Positions 8,552 to 20,626 of a stretch of 64,000 nucleotides of DNA are shown in pieces (the stretch's first letter is position 1; each line of letters begins with the position of its first letter). The position numbers and the translations under genes were made by a program. Source of the stretch: Paenirhizobium selenitireducens ATCC BAA-1503 (lineage in GTDB: Bacteria > Pseudomonadota > Alphaproteobacteria > Rhizobiales > Rhizobiaceae). Under the pieces are notes generated by a model. That model had not been told where the DNA came from. It saw only the letters and a program-made list of their open reading frames with translations, and did no database searches. Location: NCBI RefSeq assembly GCF_000518785.1, contig NZ_JAEG01000011.1:102467-166466 (forward strand), given 5' to 3'.

Positions 8552-9658
8552 ATGGGTTTTCGTCTCCGGCGGGTCGGCTTCGATGCTCTGCCCGGCTGGG
8601 ACGAGGATGATCCCACCCCGCTTTTCCCGGCGCTCGCCAGATGCCGCGAACATATCCTTAGCGTAAAGCCGTACCGCACCGGCGAAAGCGGGTTGTCCTC
8701 TGACGACCTGATGCCTCTGCTGGACGCGGCGGCGCTGGCGATGCCGACGAATGCCGCGGCGGCCCGCGCCTTCTTCGAGGCGGAGTGTCGGCCATTTCTC
8801 ATTGAACCGGATGAAGGCGCGCGTGGCTTCGTCACCGCCTTTTACGAACCGGAGGTCGAGGTCGCCGCTGAACTCGACGAGGTTTACCGCTTTCCCTTCT
8901 ATCGCCGGCCGGCCGATCTGATCGATCTCAACGACGCCAACCGACCGGCGGATCTCGACGAGACTTATGTCTTCGGCCGCAAGACCGAGGATGGCATTGC
9001 CGCCTATCCCGACCGCCGGGCTATCGATCAGGGTTATCTCGAAGGGCGAGGTCTCGAGATCGCCTGGGCGAAGTCCAAGGTCGATGTCTTCTTTACCCAT
9101 GTCCAGGGCGCGGCCCGGCTACGGTTTCCGGACGGGCGGCTGAAGCGCATCACCTATGCGGCGAAGGCCGGCCATCCGTTCACAGCCATCGGCAAGCTGC
9201 TGGTCGATCGCGGCGAGATCCCGATGGCCGAGATTTCCATGCAGGCGATCCGCGCCTGGCTGGCCGCCCATCCGGATGAGGTCGACGAGCTGCTTTGGCA
9301 CAATCGTTCCTACATCTTTTTCCGCGAGGCCGAGGTCGAGGATACGAGCCTCGGGCCGATTGCCGCGGCAAAGGTGCCGCTGATCGCGGCGCGCTCTCTG
9401 GCTGTCGATCGGCTGATCCATAGCTTCGGCTATCCCTTCTTCATTCATTCGGAGAGCCTGACCAGGCTGGATGAAGGCAAGCCCTTCGCGCGGCTCATGC
9501 TGGCGCTCGAGACCGGTTCGGCGATCGTCGGCCCGGCCCGGGGCGACATCTTCACCGGCTCCGGCGACGAGGCTGGTGAGTTGGCGGGCGCCGTGCGCAA
9601 TGCGGCCGATTTCTATATACTCGTCCCGAAGCAGGCGGCATCGAGGTTCGGCTATTGA
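8552..9658 (+). CDS. mltA: Membrane-bound lytic murein transglycosylase A family protein
   Basis: Cleaves the MurNAc-GlcNAc bond of peptidoglycan to give 1,6-anhydroMurNAc. The MltA barrel (about residues 90-240, with FVTAFYEPEVE and FTHVQGAARLRFPDG) is followed by the C-terminal 3D domain (DIFTGSGDEAGELAG and FYILVPK). At 368 residues it is full length. ATG at 8552 has GGGAAGAG just upstream, better than the GTG at 8537 that overlaps the previous stop. No signal peptide or lipobox is visible at the N-terminus (MGFRLRRVGFDALPGW), so how it reaches the periplasm is unclear. Confidence 0.9.
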   Translation: MGFRLRRVGFDALPGWDEDDPTPLFPALARCREHILSVKPYRTGESGLSSDDLMPLLDAAALAMPTNAAAARAFFEAECRPFLIEPDEGARGFVTAFYEPEVEVAAELDEVYRFPFYRRPADLIDLNDANRPADLDETYVFGRKTEDGIAAYPDRRAIDQGYLEGRGLEIAWAKSKVDVFFTHVQGAARLRFPDGRLKRITYAAKAGHPFTAIGKLLVDRGEIPMAEISMQAIRAWLAAHPDEVDELLWHNRSYIFFREAEVEDTSLGPIAAAKVPLIAARSLAVDRLIHSFGYPFFIHSESLTRLDEGKPFARLMLALETGSAIVGPARGDIFTGSGDEAGELAGAVRNAADFYILVPKQAASRFGY

Positions 9659-10209
9659 CGGGCAGAGGCAAACTCAACGCGGAAGATCGCATCTTGTGGG
9701 GCAAGGTCGCGCGCTCCACCCGACCCATGCCCGGCCGTCTCGAGGATCTTCTGGAGTTCGAGGAAGAGTTCGCAGAACCGGTTGCGGCGCCGGGCCTGCA
9801 ATTGCCGGCCTTGAACCCTTCGGGGCAGGCTGCACCAACCGAGCCGCAAAAGAAGCCGGGTGGCGTGCATCATCCGCTGGAGAAGCCGGTCAAGCGCAAA
9901 CTGTCGCGCGGGCACCTGGCGCTGGAGGCCCGCATCGACCTGCACGGGCTGATCCAGAGCGAGGCGCATGGTATCCTCCTCGACTTCCTGATCAGGGCGC
10001 ATGAGCGCGGCCTGCGCCATGTGCTGGTGATCACCGGCAAGGGGAGCTCGCTCGGCAGCGATGGCGCCCTCAAGCGGGCCGTTCCTCTGTGGTTCTCGAA
10101 GACCGAGTTTCGCTATCTCATCTCTTCCTATGAAAATGCGGCGCGGCAGCATGGTGGCGAAGGGGCTCTCTACGTGCGCCTGTCGCGCAGCGCGGGGGAT
10201 CGGCGATGA
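9655..10209 (+). CDS. Smr/MutS2 domain protein
   Basis: A 184-residue protein with a basic, proline-rich N-terminal half and a C-terminal Smr domain (residues about 95-180) carrying IDLHGL and VITGKGSSLG, the LDxHG and GxG motifs of this nuclease-like fold. Smr proteins nick DNA or cleave RNA; stand-alone bacterial members have few assigned roles. It starts with TTG at 9655 overlapping the mltA stop by 4 bases and overlaps the XRE gene start by 4 bases, so the three genes are coupled. Confidence 0.88.
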   Translation: MTGRGKLNAEDRILWGKVARSTRPMPGRLEDLLEFEEEFAEPVAAPGLQLPALNPSGQAAPTEPQKKPGGVHHPLEKPVKRKLSRGHLALEARIDLHGLIQSEAHGILLDFLIRAHERGLRHVLVITGKGSSLGSDGALKRAVPLWFSKTEFRYLISSYENAARQHGGEGALYVRLSRSAGDRR

Positions 10210-10571
10210 CCCCGTTCGGCGAGGCCCTGCGCGGTCTTCGTGAGAGGAAGGGCGTATCGCAGAAGGAGATGGCGGCGGCCATCGGCGTCTCGCCGGCCTA
10301 TCTCTCGGCGCTGGAACATGGCCGACGTGGGCGGCCGAACTTCGACTTCCTGCAGCGCGTGGCCGGTTACTTCAACATCATCTGGGACGAGGCCGAAGAT
10401 CTGTTCATGGTGGCCGACGCCTCCAATCCTCGCGTGGTGATCGATACGGCCGGAATGCCGGCCGAATATACCGCGCTGGCGAACGACCTGGCGCGGAAGA
10501 TTCGCGTCCTCACCCCGGATGTGGTAAGGGATTTGAGAAACCTGCTCGAGGGAGCGGGAAAACCTGCCTGA
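10206..10571 (+). CDS. XRE family helix-turn-helix regulator
   Basis: A 121-residue DNA-binding protein with one N-terminal HTH domain (residues about 4-60: LRGLRERKGVSQKEMAAAIG then SPAYLSALEHGRRG) and a short helical tail with no recognisable ligand domain. It overlaps the end of the Smr gene by 4 bases and precedes gyrB by 140 bases. Its targets are unknown; regulating its own operon or gyrB is possible but there is no evidence here. The conservation of this gene just before gyrB in Rhizobiaceae suggests a housekeeping role. Confidence 0.88.
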   Translation: MTPFGEALRGLRERKGVSQKEMAAAIGVSPAYLSALEHGRRGRPNFDFLQRVAGYFNIIWDEAEDLFMVADASNPRVVIDTAGMPAEYTALANDLARKIRVLTPDVVRDLRNLLEGAGKPA

Positions 10572-10711
10572 TGGCCCGAGAAGGGCCGCATATCCACGGG
10601 ATTTGCGGATCCCGCATTTGGAACTTGCCTCAAACCTCTTATAGTCCATTCGCCCGAACCCGCTGATTCGTGGATCAGGCCTGTTGAATATATGACTGGA
10701 AAGATTGCTGA

Positions 10712-13147
<2,436 letters not shown>

Positions 13148-13149
13148 GG

Positions 13150-13191
13150 AATTTCACGTGAATCCGGCTAAGGAGTGATTCACGTGAAACA
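13150..13191. other. parS-like centromere site 2, as an inverted pair
   Basis: TGATTCACGTGAAACA at 13176-13191 is identical to the site at 4405 and one base off the parS consensus. A degenerate partner with the core TTTCACGTGAA sits at 13150-13165 in the opposite orientation. Together they form a 12-base perfect inverted repeat (13152-13163 with 13178-13189, loop of 14), which could also act as a hairpin at the end of the gyrB message. Confidence 0.78.
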
Positions 13192-13210
13192 TTTGGTTAA
13201 TTCGTGTTTA

Positions 13211-13810
13211 CTAGCCGCGGGGGAACGCGCCGGCGAAAGCGACCTCGGAGAGGTTCTTACGGCGGTTAGGCACCTCGCGTGCCCTGAGGTGATCCGGCAG
13301 GTCGGCCGGGTTGGACCGCTTGCCGATGGCCACTGCGGCCTCGGCACGGAAGCCCGCCGGCGCGCCGAGCGCATCGATGGCCCTGTCGAAATCCACGCCG
13401 CCCATGGCATGCGCGAGATAGCCGGAGCGCAGTGACTGCAGCGACAGCATCGCCCAGGCGGCGCCTGTGTCGAAGCTGTGGCTGCGCAGCGGCTTCGGCT
13501 CCGATCCGTCATCCCTGCGGCTCAAGCTATCGGAAAACAGGAAGACCAGTGCTGATGCGGACCTCGCCCAAACCTGGTTCGATTCATTGAGCAGGCCGAC
13601 GAAACGTTCCCAGTCAGGCGCGGTGTTCAATGTGTAGATGAAGCGCCAGGGCTGGTAGTTGCTGGCGGAGGGCGCCCAGTGGGCAGCCTCGAGAATCGTC
13701 AACAGCACGGTCTTGTCCATCGCTTCGCCGGTAAAGGCGCGGGGCGACCATCGGTCGAGGAAGATCGGATCGATGTCGAATTCGGATGAGCGGCTATTGC
13801 TTGTGGTCAT
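13211..13810 (-). CDS. Nitroreductase family protein
   Basis: FMN-dependent NAD(P)H oxidoreductase fold of 199 residues. Visible are the FMN-phosphate binding segment DRWSPRAFTGE near residue 20, AAHWAPSASNYQPWRFIY, and the C-terminal GKRSNPADLPDHLRARE. The start taken is ATG at 13810 (MTTSNSRSSEF); an open extension to 13873 looks non-coding. Natural substrates of such enzymes (quinones, nitro compounds, others) cannot be inferred. It is convergent with gyrB, separated by the parS-like pair, and divergent from phaZ. Confidence 0.87.
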   Translation of the reverse strand: MTTSNSRSSEFDIDPIFLDRWSPRAFTGEAMDKTVLLTILEAAHWAPSASNYQPWRFIYTLNTAPDWERFVGLLNESNQVWARSASALVFLFSDSLSRRDDGSEPKPLRSHSFDTGAAWAMLSLQSLRSGYLAHAMGGVDFDRAIDALGAPAGFRAEAAVAIGKRSNPADLPDHLRAREVPNRRKNLSEVAFAGAFPRG

Positions 13811-14143
13811 GGGGACGAGAGCTCCGGGTGGGAATGCGGTGGACAGGCCAGTGCGATCTGGCGACTGCGACAAAGGTTAGATATGAGCCGGACCTCTGCT
13901 TGCAAGGTGCACTTTCGAGCCAGGCGACCGACCGAATGAGACAAGGCAGGAATGTTAACCAGCTTCGCCCGTGGAACTTTAACGCCTTCGTGCAATTGTC
14001 AGTTCGAAGCGTATCGTGCTCCATCCCCTGATATCAGGGGGGCAAGCATGAACAAAGAAGTTCCTAATTAACCAAACTCTGCTAGTTTTAAAGATCGACT
14101 GGCAAACCGCGACACAGCGGAAACGAAAAGGCGGCGAAATTTC
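13811..14143. promoter_or_regulatory. Divergent intergenic region upstream of phaZ, with a perfect palindrome
   Basis: This 333-base gap has no plausible gene. It must contain the nitroreductase and phaZ promoters. CCCCTGATATCAGGGG at 14025-14040 is a perfect 16-base palindrome about 104 bases before the phaZ start, a candidate repressor site for phaZ. An AT-rich stretch (14060-14095) lies between it and the gene. Confidence 0.45.
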
Positions 14144-15424
14144 ATGTTCTACCAGCTCTATGAAATGAACCATGCGGTCATGGCTCCCTTCCGGGCCACC
14201 GCCGATGCCATGCGGCTCGCCTACCGCAATCCGCTTAATCCCCTGTCCCACACGGTGGTCGGGCGGACGATGGCAGCGGGGCTTGAAGTGTTCGAGCGCG
14301 TGACGCGTCGCTACGGCAAGCCGGAATTCGGTCTCCCCACCACGACGGTGAATGGCCAAACCGTCGCTGTCCGCGAGGATATCGTTTGGCAGAAGCCGTT
14401 CTGCAACCTGATCCATTTTCACCGCGATTTGCCGGCCGGTACGGCGCCGGGTCCGCGCATCCTGGTCGTGGCGCCGATGTCGGGCCATTATGCGACGTTG
14501 CTGCGCGGAACCGTCGAAGCGCTGATGCAGAACGCCGACGTCTATATCACCGACTGGATCGATGCCCGCATGGTCCCGGTCACGGATGGTGGTTTCGATC
14601 TCGACGACTACATCGACTACGTGATCGAGATGGTCCGTCATCTCGGTACCGACACGCACCTGGTGGCCGTCTGCCAGCCCTCGGTCCCCGTTCTTGCGGC
14701 CGTGGCCGTGATGGAGGCCAATGGCGATCCGCTCGCGCCGGCGTCGATGACGCTGATGGGCGGACCGATCGATACCCGCATCAATCCGACCGCCGTCAAT
14801 GAGCTTGCCCAGAACAAGCCGCTCGACTGGTTCAGGGACAACGTCGTCATGAACGTCCCCTGGCCGCAGCCGGGCTTCATGCGCTCTGTCTATCCGGGCT
14901 TCCTGCAATTGTCGGGCTTCATGTCGATGAACCTCGATCGGCACATGATCGCCCACAAGGAATTCTACATGCACCTCGTCAAGAATGACGGGGATTCGGC
15001 CGAAAAGCACCGCGACTTCTACGACGAGTACCTGGCCGTGATGGACTTGACCGCCGAGTTCTACCTGCAGACGGTCGATACCGTGTTCATCAAGCATTCG
15101 CTGCCGAAAGGCGAGATGCTGCATCGTGGCAAGCTGGTCGATACCAAGGCGATCCGCAATGTCGGGCTGCTCACTGTCGAAGGCGAGAATGACGACATCT
15201 CCGGTGTCGGCCAGACGCGCGCGGCCCAGACCATCTGCCCGAACATTCCCGATGACAAGCGCATGCACTATCTGCAGCCTGATGTCGGGCACTACGGCGT
15301 GTTCAACGGTTCGCGGTTCCGCAAGGAAATCGCCCCGCGCATCATCGCCTTTGCGACCCAGCAGAGCCGAGGCGTGAAGCAGAGCCCGGTGAAGCGGGTT
15401 ATCAAGGGCGGCAAGTCCGCCTGA
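14144..15424 (+). CDS. phaZ: Intracellular poly(3-hydroxybutyrate) depolymerase
   Basis: Mobilises cytoplasmic PHB granules to hydroxybutyrate monomers and oligomers. The 426-residue alpha/beta-hydrolase matches the intracellular PhaZ type: N-terminal MFYQLYEMNHAVMAPFR, active-site box VCQPS with the nucleophile cysteine at about residue 177, and C-terminal GVGQTRAAQTIC and QPDVGHYGVFNG, holding the histidine. No signal peptide is present, consistent with acting on internal granules. It stands alone with its own promoter region and a hairpin after it. Together with pckA and glcB it handles C2/C4 carbon. Confidence 0.93.
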   Translation: MFYQLYEMNHAVMAPFRATADAMRLAYRNPLNPLSHTVVGRTMAAGLEVFERVTRRYGKPEFGLPTTTVNGQTVAVREDIVWQKPFCNLIHFHRDLPAGTAPGPRILVVAPMSGHYATLLRGTVEALMQNADVYITDWIDARMVPVTDGGFDLDDYIDYVIEMVRHLGTDTHLVAVCQPSVPVLAAVAVMEANGDPLAPASMTLMGGPIDTRINPTAVNELAQNKPLDWFRDNVVMNVPWPQPGFMRSVYPGFLQLSGFMSMNLDRHMIAHKEFYMHLVKNDGDSAEKHRDFYDEYLAVMDLTAEFYLQTVDTVFIKHSLPKGEMLHRGKLVDTKAIRNVGLLTVEGENDDISGVGQTRAAQTICPNIPDDKRMHYLQPDVGHYGVFNGSRFRKEIAPRIIAFATQQSRGVKQSPVKRVIKGGKSA

Positions 15425-15470
15425 CCACTCACGTTTTTCGTGAGCGTTTCAGTACATTAGCCGATTGCGA

Positions 15471-15502
15471 AAACGCTCTCCTTGAACCCAAGGGGGGCGT
15501 TT
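15471..15502 (+). terminator. Hairpin downstream of phaZ
   Basis: AAACGC...CCTTG pairs with CAAGG...GCGTTT around an AACC loop, giving about 14 base pairs including two G-U pairs. A smaller hairpin, CTCACG/CGTGAG with a TTTTT loop, sits at 15428-15444 just after the stop. Neither has a long T-run, so they may only slow or stabilise the transcript end. Confidence 0.5.
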
Positions 15503-15557
15503 CCCACATCGATTTCATCGGATGGCATAGCGCCGCCGACGAAAGCGAGGGTAATCG

Positions 15558-15989
15558 ATGATGAACCAGTCAGCATTGCTTCGGCCGGATTGGACGCCGG
15601 CGACTGTTGCCTTGATGGTGCTCGGCTTCATGGTGTTCTGGCCGCTTGGTCTGGCCATGTTGGCCTATATTGTCTTTGGCGATCGGTTCCGCTCCTTCAA
15701 GCAGAGCGCCAACCAGACGGCCGACGGCCTTTTCAGCAAATGCCGCAGCGGCGGATTCCGCGGCGCGCATTTCACGACCGGGAATGTGGCCTTTGACGAT
15801 TGGCGCAAGGCCGAACTCGACCGCCTGGAAGAGGAACGCCGCAAGCTCGACGAGATGCGCGCCGACTTCGACCGGTATGCACGCGAGCTGCGCCGCGCCA
15901 AGGATCAGGAAGAATTCGACCGCTTCATGCGCGAACGTGCCGCCGAACGTCGCAACGGCGACGTGACCTCCGGCGCCTCCGGCGTCTGA
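15558..15989 (+). CDS. DUF2852 domain protein
   Basis: A 143-residue protein of unknown function, common in Rhizobiales. One membrane segment lies near residues 16-40 (TVALMVLGFMVFWPLGLAML in part), followed by FGDRFRSFKQSANQ, a glycine-rich linker, and a charged predicted coiled coil (about 85-130: DRLEEERRKLDEMRADF). That suggests a membrane-anchored protein with a cytoplasmic helical tail. The start is ATG at 15558 or the adjacent ATG at 15561. It stands alone between phaZ and a clear terminator. Confidence 0.85.
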   Translation: MMNQSALLRPDWTPATVALMVLGFMVFWPLGLAMLAYIVFGDRFRSFKQSANQTADGLFSKCRSGGFRGAHFTTGNVAFDDWRKAELDRLEEERRKLDEMRADFDRYARELRRAKDQEEFDRFMRERAAERRNGDVTSGASGV

Positions 15990-16008
15990 TCCTTCCGGAC
16001 TGCAATCG

Positions 16009-16035
16009 GCCGGCACCTTGGGGTGCCGGCTTTTT
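16009..16035 (+). terminator. Rho-independent terminator after the DUF2852 gene
   Basis: A 9-base perfect stem GCCGGCACC/GGTGCCGGC with loop TTGG is followed by TTTTT. Confidence 0.9.
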
Positions 16036-16072
16036 CATGCGCGCAATCGGCGAATCGGCTAAGACGAGACCC

Positions 16073-16828
16073 ATGTTTTCCTTCCTGCAGAAGACGGCCC
16101 GGGCAAAGGCGCCGGCGACTTCGAGCCGCGTTCTCGCGGTGAGTGGTCGCGAGATGCCGCTGGTGATCCGCAGCAACCCGCGCGCCACGCGCATCACGCT
16201 GCGCATCGAGCCGGGCGGCCGGGGTCTCAAGATGACAGTTCCGCCGGGTCTCAGGGAACGTGAAATCGCCGATTTCCTCGAACGCCATCGCGGTTGGCTC
16301 GAAGTGAAGCTTGCGAAGTTTGCGTCCGACACACGCCTGTCGGACGGCGGCGAAATCCTGCTGCGCGGCGTGCCCCATCGCATCATTCACTCCGGCCGGT
16401 TGCGCGGCCTGACTGAGGCCATCGATTCCGAGATCGGCCCAGTTCTGAGCGTCAGCGGCATGGAAGAACATCTTGGACGTCGGATTGGCGATTTTCTCAA
16501 AAAGGAGGCGCGGCGTGACCTGGAGGTTCTGGTCGCCGGCCATGCCAAGGCTGTCGGACGTCCGTACAAATCGCTGACGATGAAGGATACCCGCAGCCGC
16601 TGGGGCTCCTGTTCCTGGGACGGAGCCCTGAGTTTCTCCTGGCGCATCGTCATGGCGCCGCCGCCGGTGATCGACTACCTGGCCGCGCACGAGGTCGCCC
16701 ATCTCAGGGAGATGAACCACGGACCGGCCTTCTGGTCGCTGTGTCGTGATCTCTGCCCGCACATGGATACCGCCAAGACCTGGCTGAAGCGCCACGGCAC
16801 GAAGCTCCACGCCATCGACTTCGATTGA
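16073..16828 (+). CDS. YgjP/SprT-like metallopeptidase family protein (DUF45)
   Basis: A 251-residue cytosolic protein with a zincin signature HEVAHLREMNHGPAFW; the first histidine is about residue 206 and a third histidine follows in the NHG motif. Upstream is the typical DTRSRWGSCSWDGALSFSWR segment of the M48/DUF45 group. The E. coli relative YgjP has been studied as a protease-like or UTP pyrophosphatase protein, so function is open. ATG at 16073 was chosen; ATG at 16037 is in frame but lies against the terminator loop. It precedes trpF by 72 bases and may share its transcript. Confidence 0.82.
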   Translation: MFSFLQKTARAKAPATSSRVLAVSGREMPLVIRSNPRATRITLRIEPGGRGLKMTVPPGLREREIADFLERHRGWLEVKLAKFASDTRLSDGGEILLRGVPHRIIHSGRLRGLTEAIDSEIGPVLSVSGMEEHLGRRIGDFLKKEARRDLEVLVAGHAKAVGRPYKSLTMKDTRSRWGSCSWDGALSFSWRIVMAPPPVIDYLAAHEVAHLREMNHGPAFWSLCRDLCPHMDTAKTWLKRHGTKLHAIDFD

Positions 16829-16900
16829 AGTCGTCGGGACGAACCGGCCGCGTCGCAAATTGGCTCGACTCTTTTGCGTTTTCGTGCGACTTCCGCAGCC

Positions 16901-17571
16901 ATGAGACCCGATATCAAGATCTGCGGATTGAAGACGCCGGAGGCGGTGGATCGCGCCGTCGAGCGGGGCGCGACGCATGTCGGCTTCATTTTCTTCGGAA
17001 AAAGCCCGCGCAACATCGAGCCGGACCTCGCCGGCATACTGGCCGATCGGGCGAGGGGACGGGCCAAGATCGTCGCCGTTACCGTCGATGCCGACAATGA
17101 CGATCTCGACGAGATCATCGCGCTCGTGCGGCCGGACATCCTGCAGTTCCATGGTGCGGAGAGCCCGCAGCGGGTGCTGACCATCAAGGCCGTTACCGGC
17201 CTTCCGGTGATGAAGGCATTTTCCATCCGCGAGCCCGATGACCTGAAGCGGATCGAGCCCTATATCGGTATTGCCGATCGGTTCCTGTTCGACGCCAAGC
17301 CGCCGGCGGGGTCCGATCTGCCGGGCGGCAACGGTGTGTCGTTCGACTGGCGTGTCCTGCGAACGCTTGACGCCGATGTCGATTACATGCTTTCCGGTGG
17401 GCTCAACAAGGACAACATTGCCGATGCGCTGCGGGAAACAGGCGCGCGCGGCATCGATGTGTCGTCCGGCGTGGAGAGTGCACCGGGCGTCAAGGATCTG
17501 GATAAGATGGACGAGTTTTTCGCGGCAGTCGAACGGGCTTCGGTTCGCGAGCCGGTTTCAGGGAGCGCACA

Positions 17572-17575
<4 letters not shown>
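16901..17575 (+). CDS. trpF: Phosphoribosylanthranilate isomerase
   Basis: TIM-barrel enzyme of tryptophan synthesis that converts phosphoribosylanthranilate to CdRP. The general-base cysteine is in [11 protein letters not shown] at the N-terminus, and the general-acid aspartate is probably in [19 protein letters not shown] and GIDVSSGVE near the end bind phosphate. ATG at 16901 gives 224 residues; an upstream TTG in frame is less likely. It heads trpF-trpB-trpA-accD-folC, a conserved order in Rhizobiales. Its 3' end overlaps trpB by 4 bases. Confidence 0.95.
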
Positions 17576-18792
<1,217 letters not shown>

Positions 18793-18793
18793 C

Positions 18794-19633
18794 ATGACCG
18801 CTCGTATGGACAAGAAATTCGCCGCACTGAAGGCTGAGGGCCGGCCGGCGCTCGTCACCTATTTCATGGGCGGCGATCCGGACTACGAAACCTCGCTGGA
18901 AATCATGAAGGCGCTGCCCGGCGCCGGCGCCGATGTCATCGAACTCGGTGCACCGTTTTCCGACCCGATGGCCGACGGCCCGGCCATCCAGATGGCCGGC
19001 CAGCGTGCGCTCAAGGGCGGCCAGACGATGAAGAAGACGCTGCAGATGGCCCGCGAATTCCGCAAGGGTGACGACACGACCCCGATCGTCATCATGGGCT
19101 ACTACAATCCGGTCTACGTCTATGGCGTCGAACGCTTCCTCGATGACGCGCTCGAAGCCGGCATTGACGGCTTGATCATCGTCGACCTGCCGGCCGAAAT
19201 GGACGATGAACTGTGCCTCCCGGCTCGCAAGCGCGACATCAACTTCATTCGCCTGACGACGCCGACGACGGACGACAAGCGCCTGCCCAAGGTGCTGACC
19301 AACACGTCCGGCTTCGTCTACTACGTGTCGATGACCGGCATCACCGGTTCGGCGCTGCCCGATCCGTCGAAGATCGCGGGTGCCGTCGGCCGCATCAAGA
19401 GCCAGACCGAACTGCCGGTCTGCGTTGGTTTCGGCGTCAAGACCGCCGAGCACGCCCGCCTGATCGGCGCCAATGCTGACGGTGTCGTCGTCGGCACCGC
19501 GATCGTCAATCAGGTCGCGACCTCGCTCGACAAGGATGGCAAAGCCTCGGCCGATACGGTGCAGTCGGTCGCCACCTTCGTGCGTGGCCTGTCGGCCGGC
19601 GTCCATGCCGCCCGCCTTGCCGCTGCCGAATAG
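18794..19633 (+). CDS. trpA: Tryptophan synthase alpha chain
   Basis: Cleaves indole-3-glycerol phosphate to indole, channelled to TrpB. The catalytic pair is E50 and D61 in [14 protein letters not shown]; the phosphate site includes [10 protein letters not shown] and [14 protein letters not shown] at 18794 gives 279 residues, the usual size; the frame is open upstream only inside trpB. The gene is followed 38 bases later by accD, linking tryptophan and fatty-acid synthesis in one transcript. Confidence 0.97.
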   Translation: MTARMDKKFAALKAEGRPALVTYFMGGDPDYETSLEIMKALPGAGADVIELGAPFSDPMADGPAIQMAGQRALKGGQTMKKTLQMAREFRKGDDTTPIVIMGYYNPVYVYGVERFLDDALEAGIDGLIIVDLPAEMDDELCLPARKRDINFIRLTTPTTDDKRLPKVLTNTSGFVYYVSMTGITGSALPDPSKIAGAVGRIKSQTELPVCVGFGVKTAEHARLIGANADGVVVGTAIVNQVATSLDKDGKASADTVQSVATFVRGLSAGVHAARLAAAE

Positions 19634-19671
19634 TCTTCCCATATGGACTGGGACAGTCAGGAGTTAGCCAA

Positions 19672-20580
19672 GTGAACTGGATTACCAATTACGTGCGGCC
19701 GCGGATCAATTCCATGCTGGGCCGCCGCGAGGTTCCCGACAATCTCTGGATCAAGTGCCCCGAAACCGGGGAGATGGTCTTCCACAAGGATCTCGAAGAG
19801 AACAAGTGGGTGATCCCGGCCTCGGGCTATCACATGAAGATGCCGGCAAAGGCTCGCCTGGCGGATCTTTTCGATGGCGGCCAGTACGAGGCCCTGCCGC
19901 AGCCGAAGGTGGCGCAGGACCCGCTGAAATTCCGCGATTCGAAGAAATATGCCGACCGTCTGAAGGACAGCCGGGTGAAGACCGACCAGGAGGACACGAT
20001 CCTTGCCGGCGTCGGCACGGTCGAGGGCGTCAAGCTCGTCGCCGTCGTGCACGAATTCAACTTCATGGGCGGCTCGCTCGGCATTGCCGCGGGCGAAGCC
20101 ATCGTCAAGGCCTTCGAGCGCGCGATCGCCGAGAAGTGCCCGCTGGTCATGTTCCCGGCCTCGGGCGGCGCACGCATGCAGGAAGGCATTCTTTCGCTGA
20201 TGCAGCTGCCGCGCACCACGGTCGCGGTCGACATGCTGAAGGAAGCGGGCCTGCCCTATATCGTCGTCCTGACCAACCCGACCACGGGTGGCGTGACCGC
20301 CTCCTATGCCATGCTGGGTGACCTGCACATTGCCGAACCCGGTGCGGAAATCTGCTTTGCCGGCAAGCGCGTGATCGAGCAGACCATCCGCGAAAAGCTG
20401 CCCGAAGGCTTCCAGACCTCGGAATATCTTCTGGAGCACGGCATGATCGACATGGTGGCGAAGCGCCACGACATCCCGTCATTGCTGGCGCGGGTGCTGA
20501 AGATCATGTTGAAGCGTCCGGTGGGCGTCGGCGACCTTGTGCCTGCCGCGAAGGCCGAACCCCAGAAGGTTTCGGCGTAA
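19672..20580 (+). CDS. accD: Acetyl-CoA carboxylase carboxyltransferase beta subunit
   Basis: With AccA transfers the carboxyl group from biotin to acetyl-CoA, making malonyl-CoA. The carboxyltransferase core includes [28 protein letters not shown] and [18 protein letters not shown]. At 302 residues it is normal. The start is GTG at 19672 with AGGAG 9 bases upstream. The N-terminal zinc ribbon of E. coli AccD (four cysteines) is degenerate: only C29 remains, the other ligand positions being T32, I48 and S51. This loss appears usual in rhizobial AccD, so it is a lineage trait rather than damage. Confidence 0.96.
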   Translation: MNWITNYVRPRINSMLGRREVPDNLWIKCPETGEMVFHKDLEENKWVIPASGYHMKMPAKARLADLFDGGQYEALPQPKVAQDPLKFRDSKKYADRLKDSRVKTDQEDTILAGVGTVEGVKLVAVVHEFNFMGGSLGIAAGEAIVKAFERAIAEKCPLVMFPASGGARMQEGILSLMQLPRTTVAVDMLKEAGLPYIVVLTNPTTGGVTASYAMLGDLHIAEPGAEICFAGKRVIEQTIREKLPEGFQTSEYLLEHGMIDMVAKRHDIPSLLARVLKIMLKRPVGVGDLVPAAKAEPQKVSA

Positions 20581-20626
20581 GCCAGAACCCTTCTGCCGAT
20601 CGAGGCGAAGCAGCGGAATCTTGAAC

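Noticed and set aside
13979..15292. 437-codon frame antisense to phaZ
   Set aside because: No family signature; extends into the phaZ promoter palindrome; codon-bias shadow.
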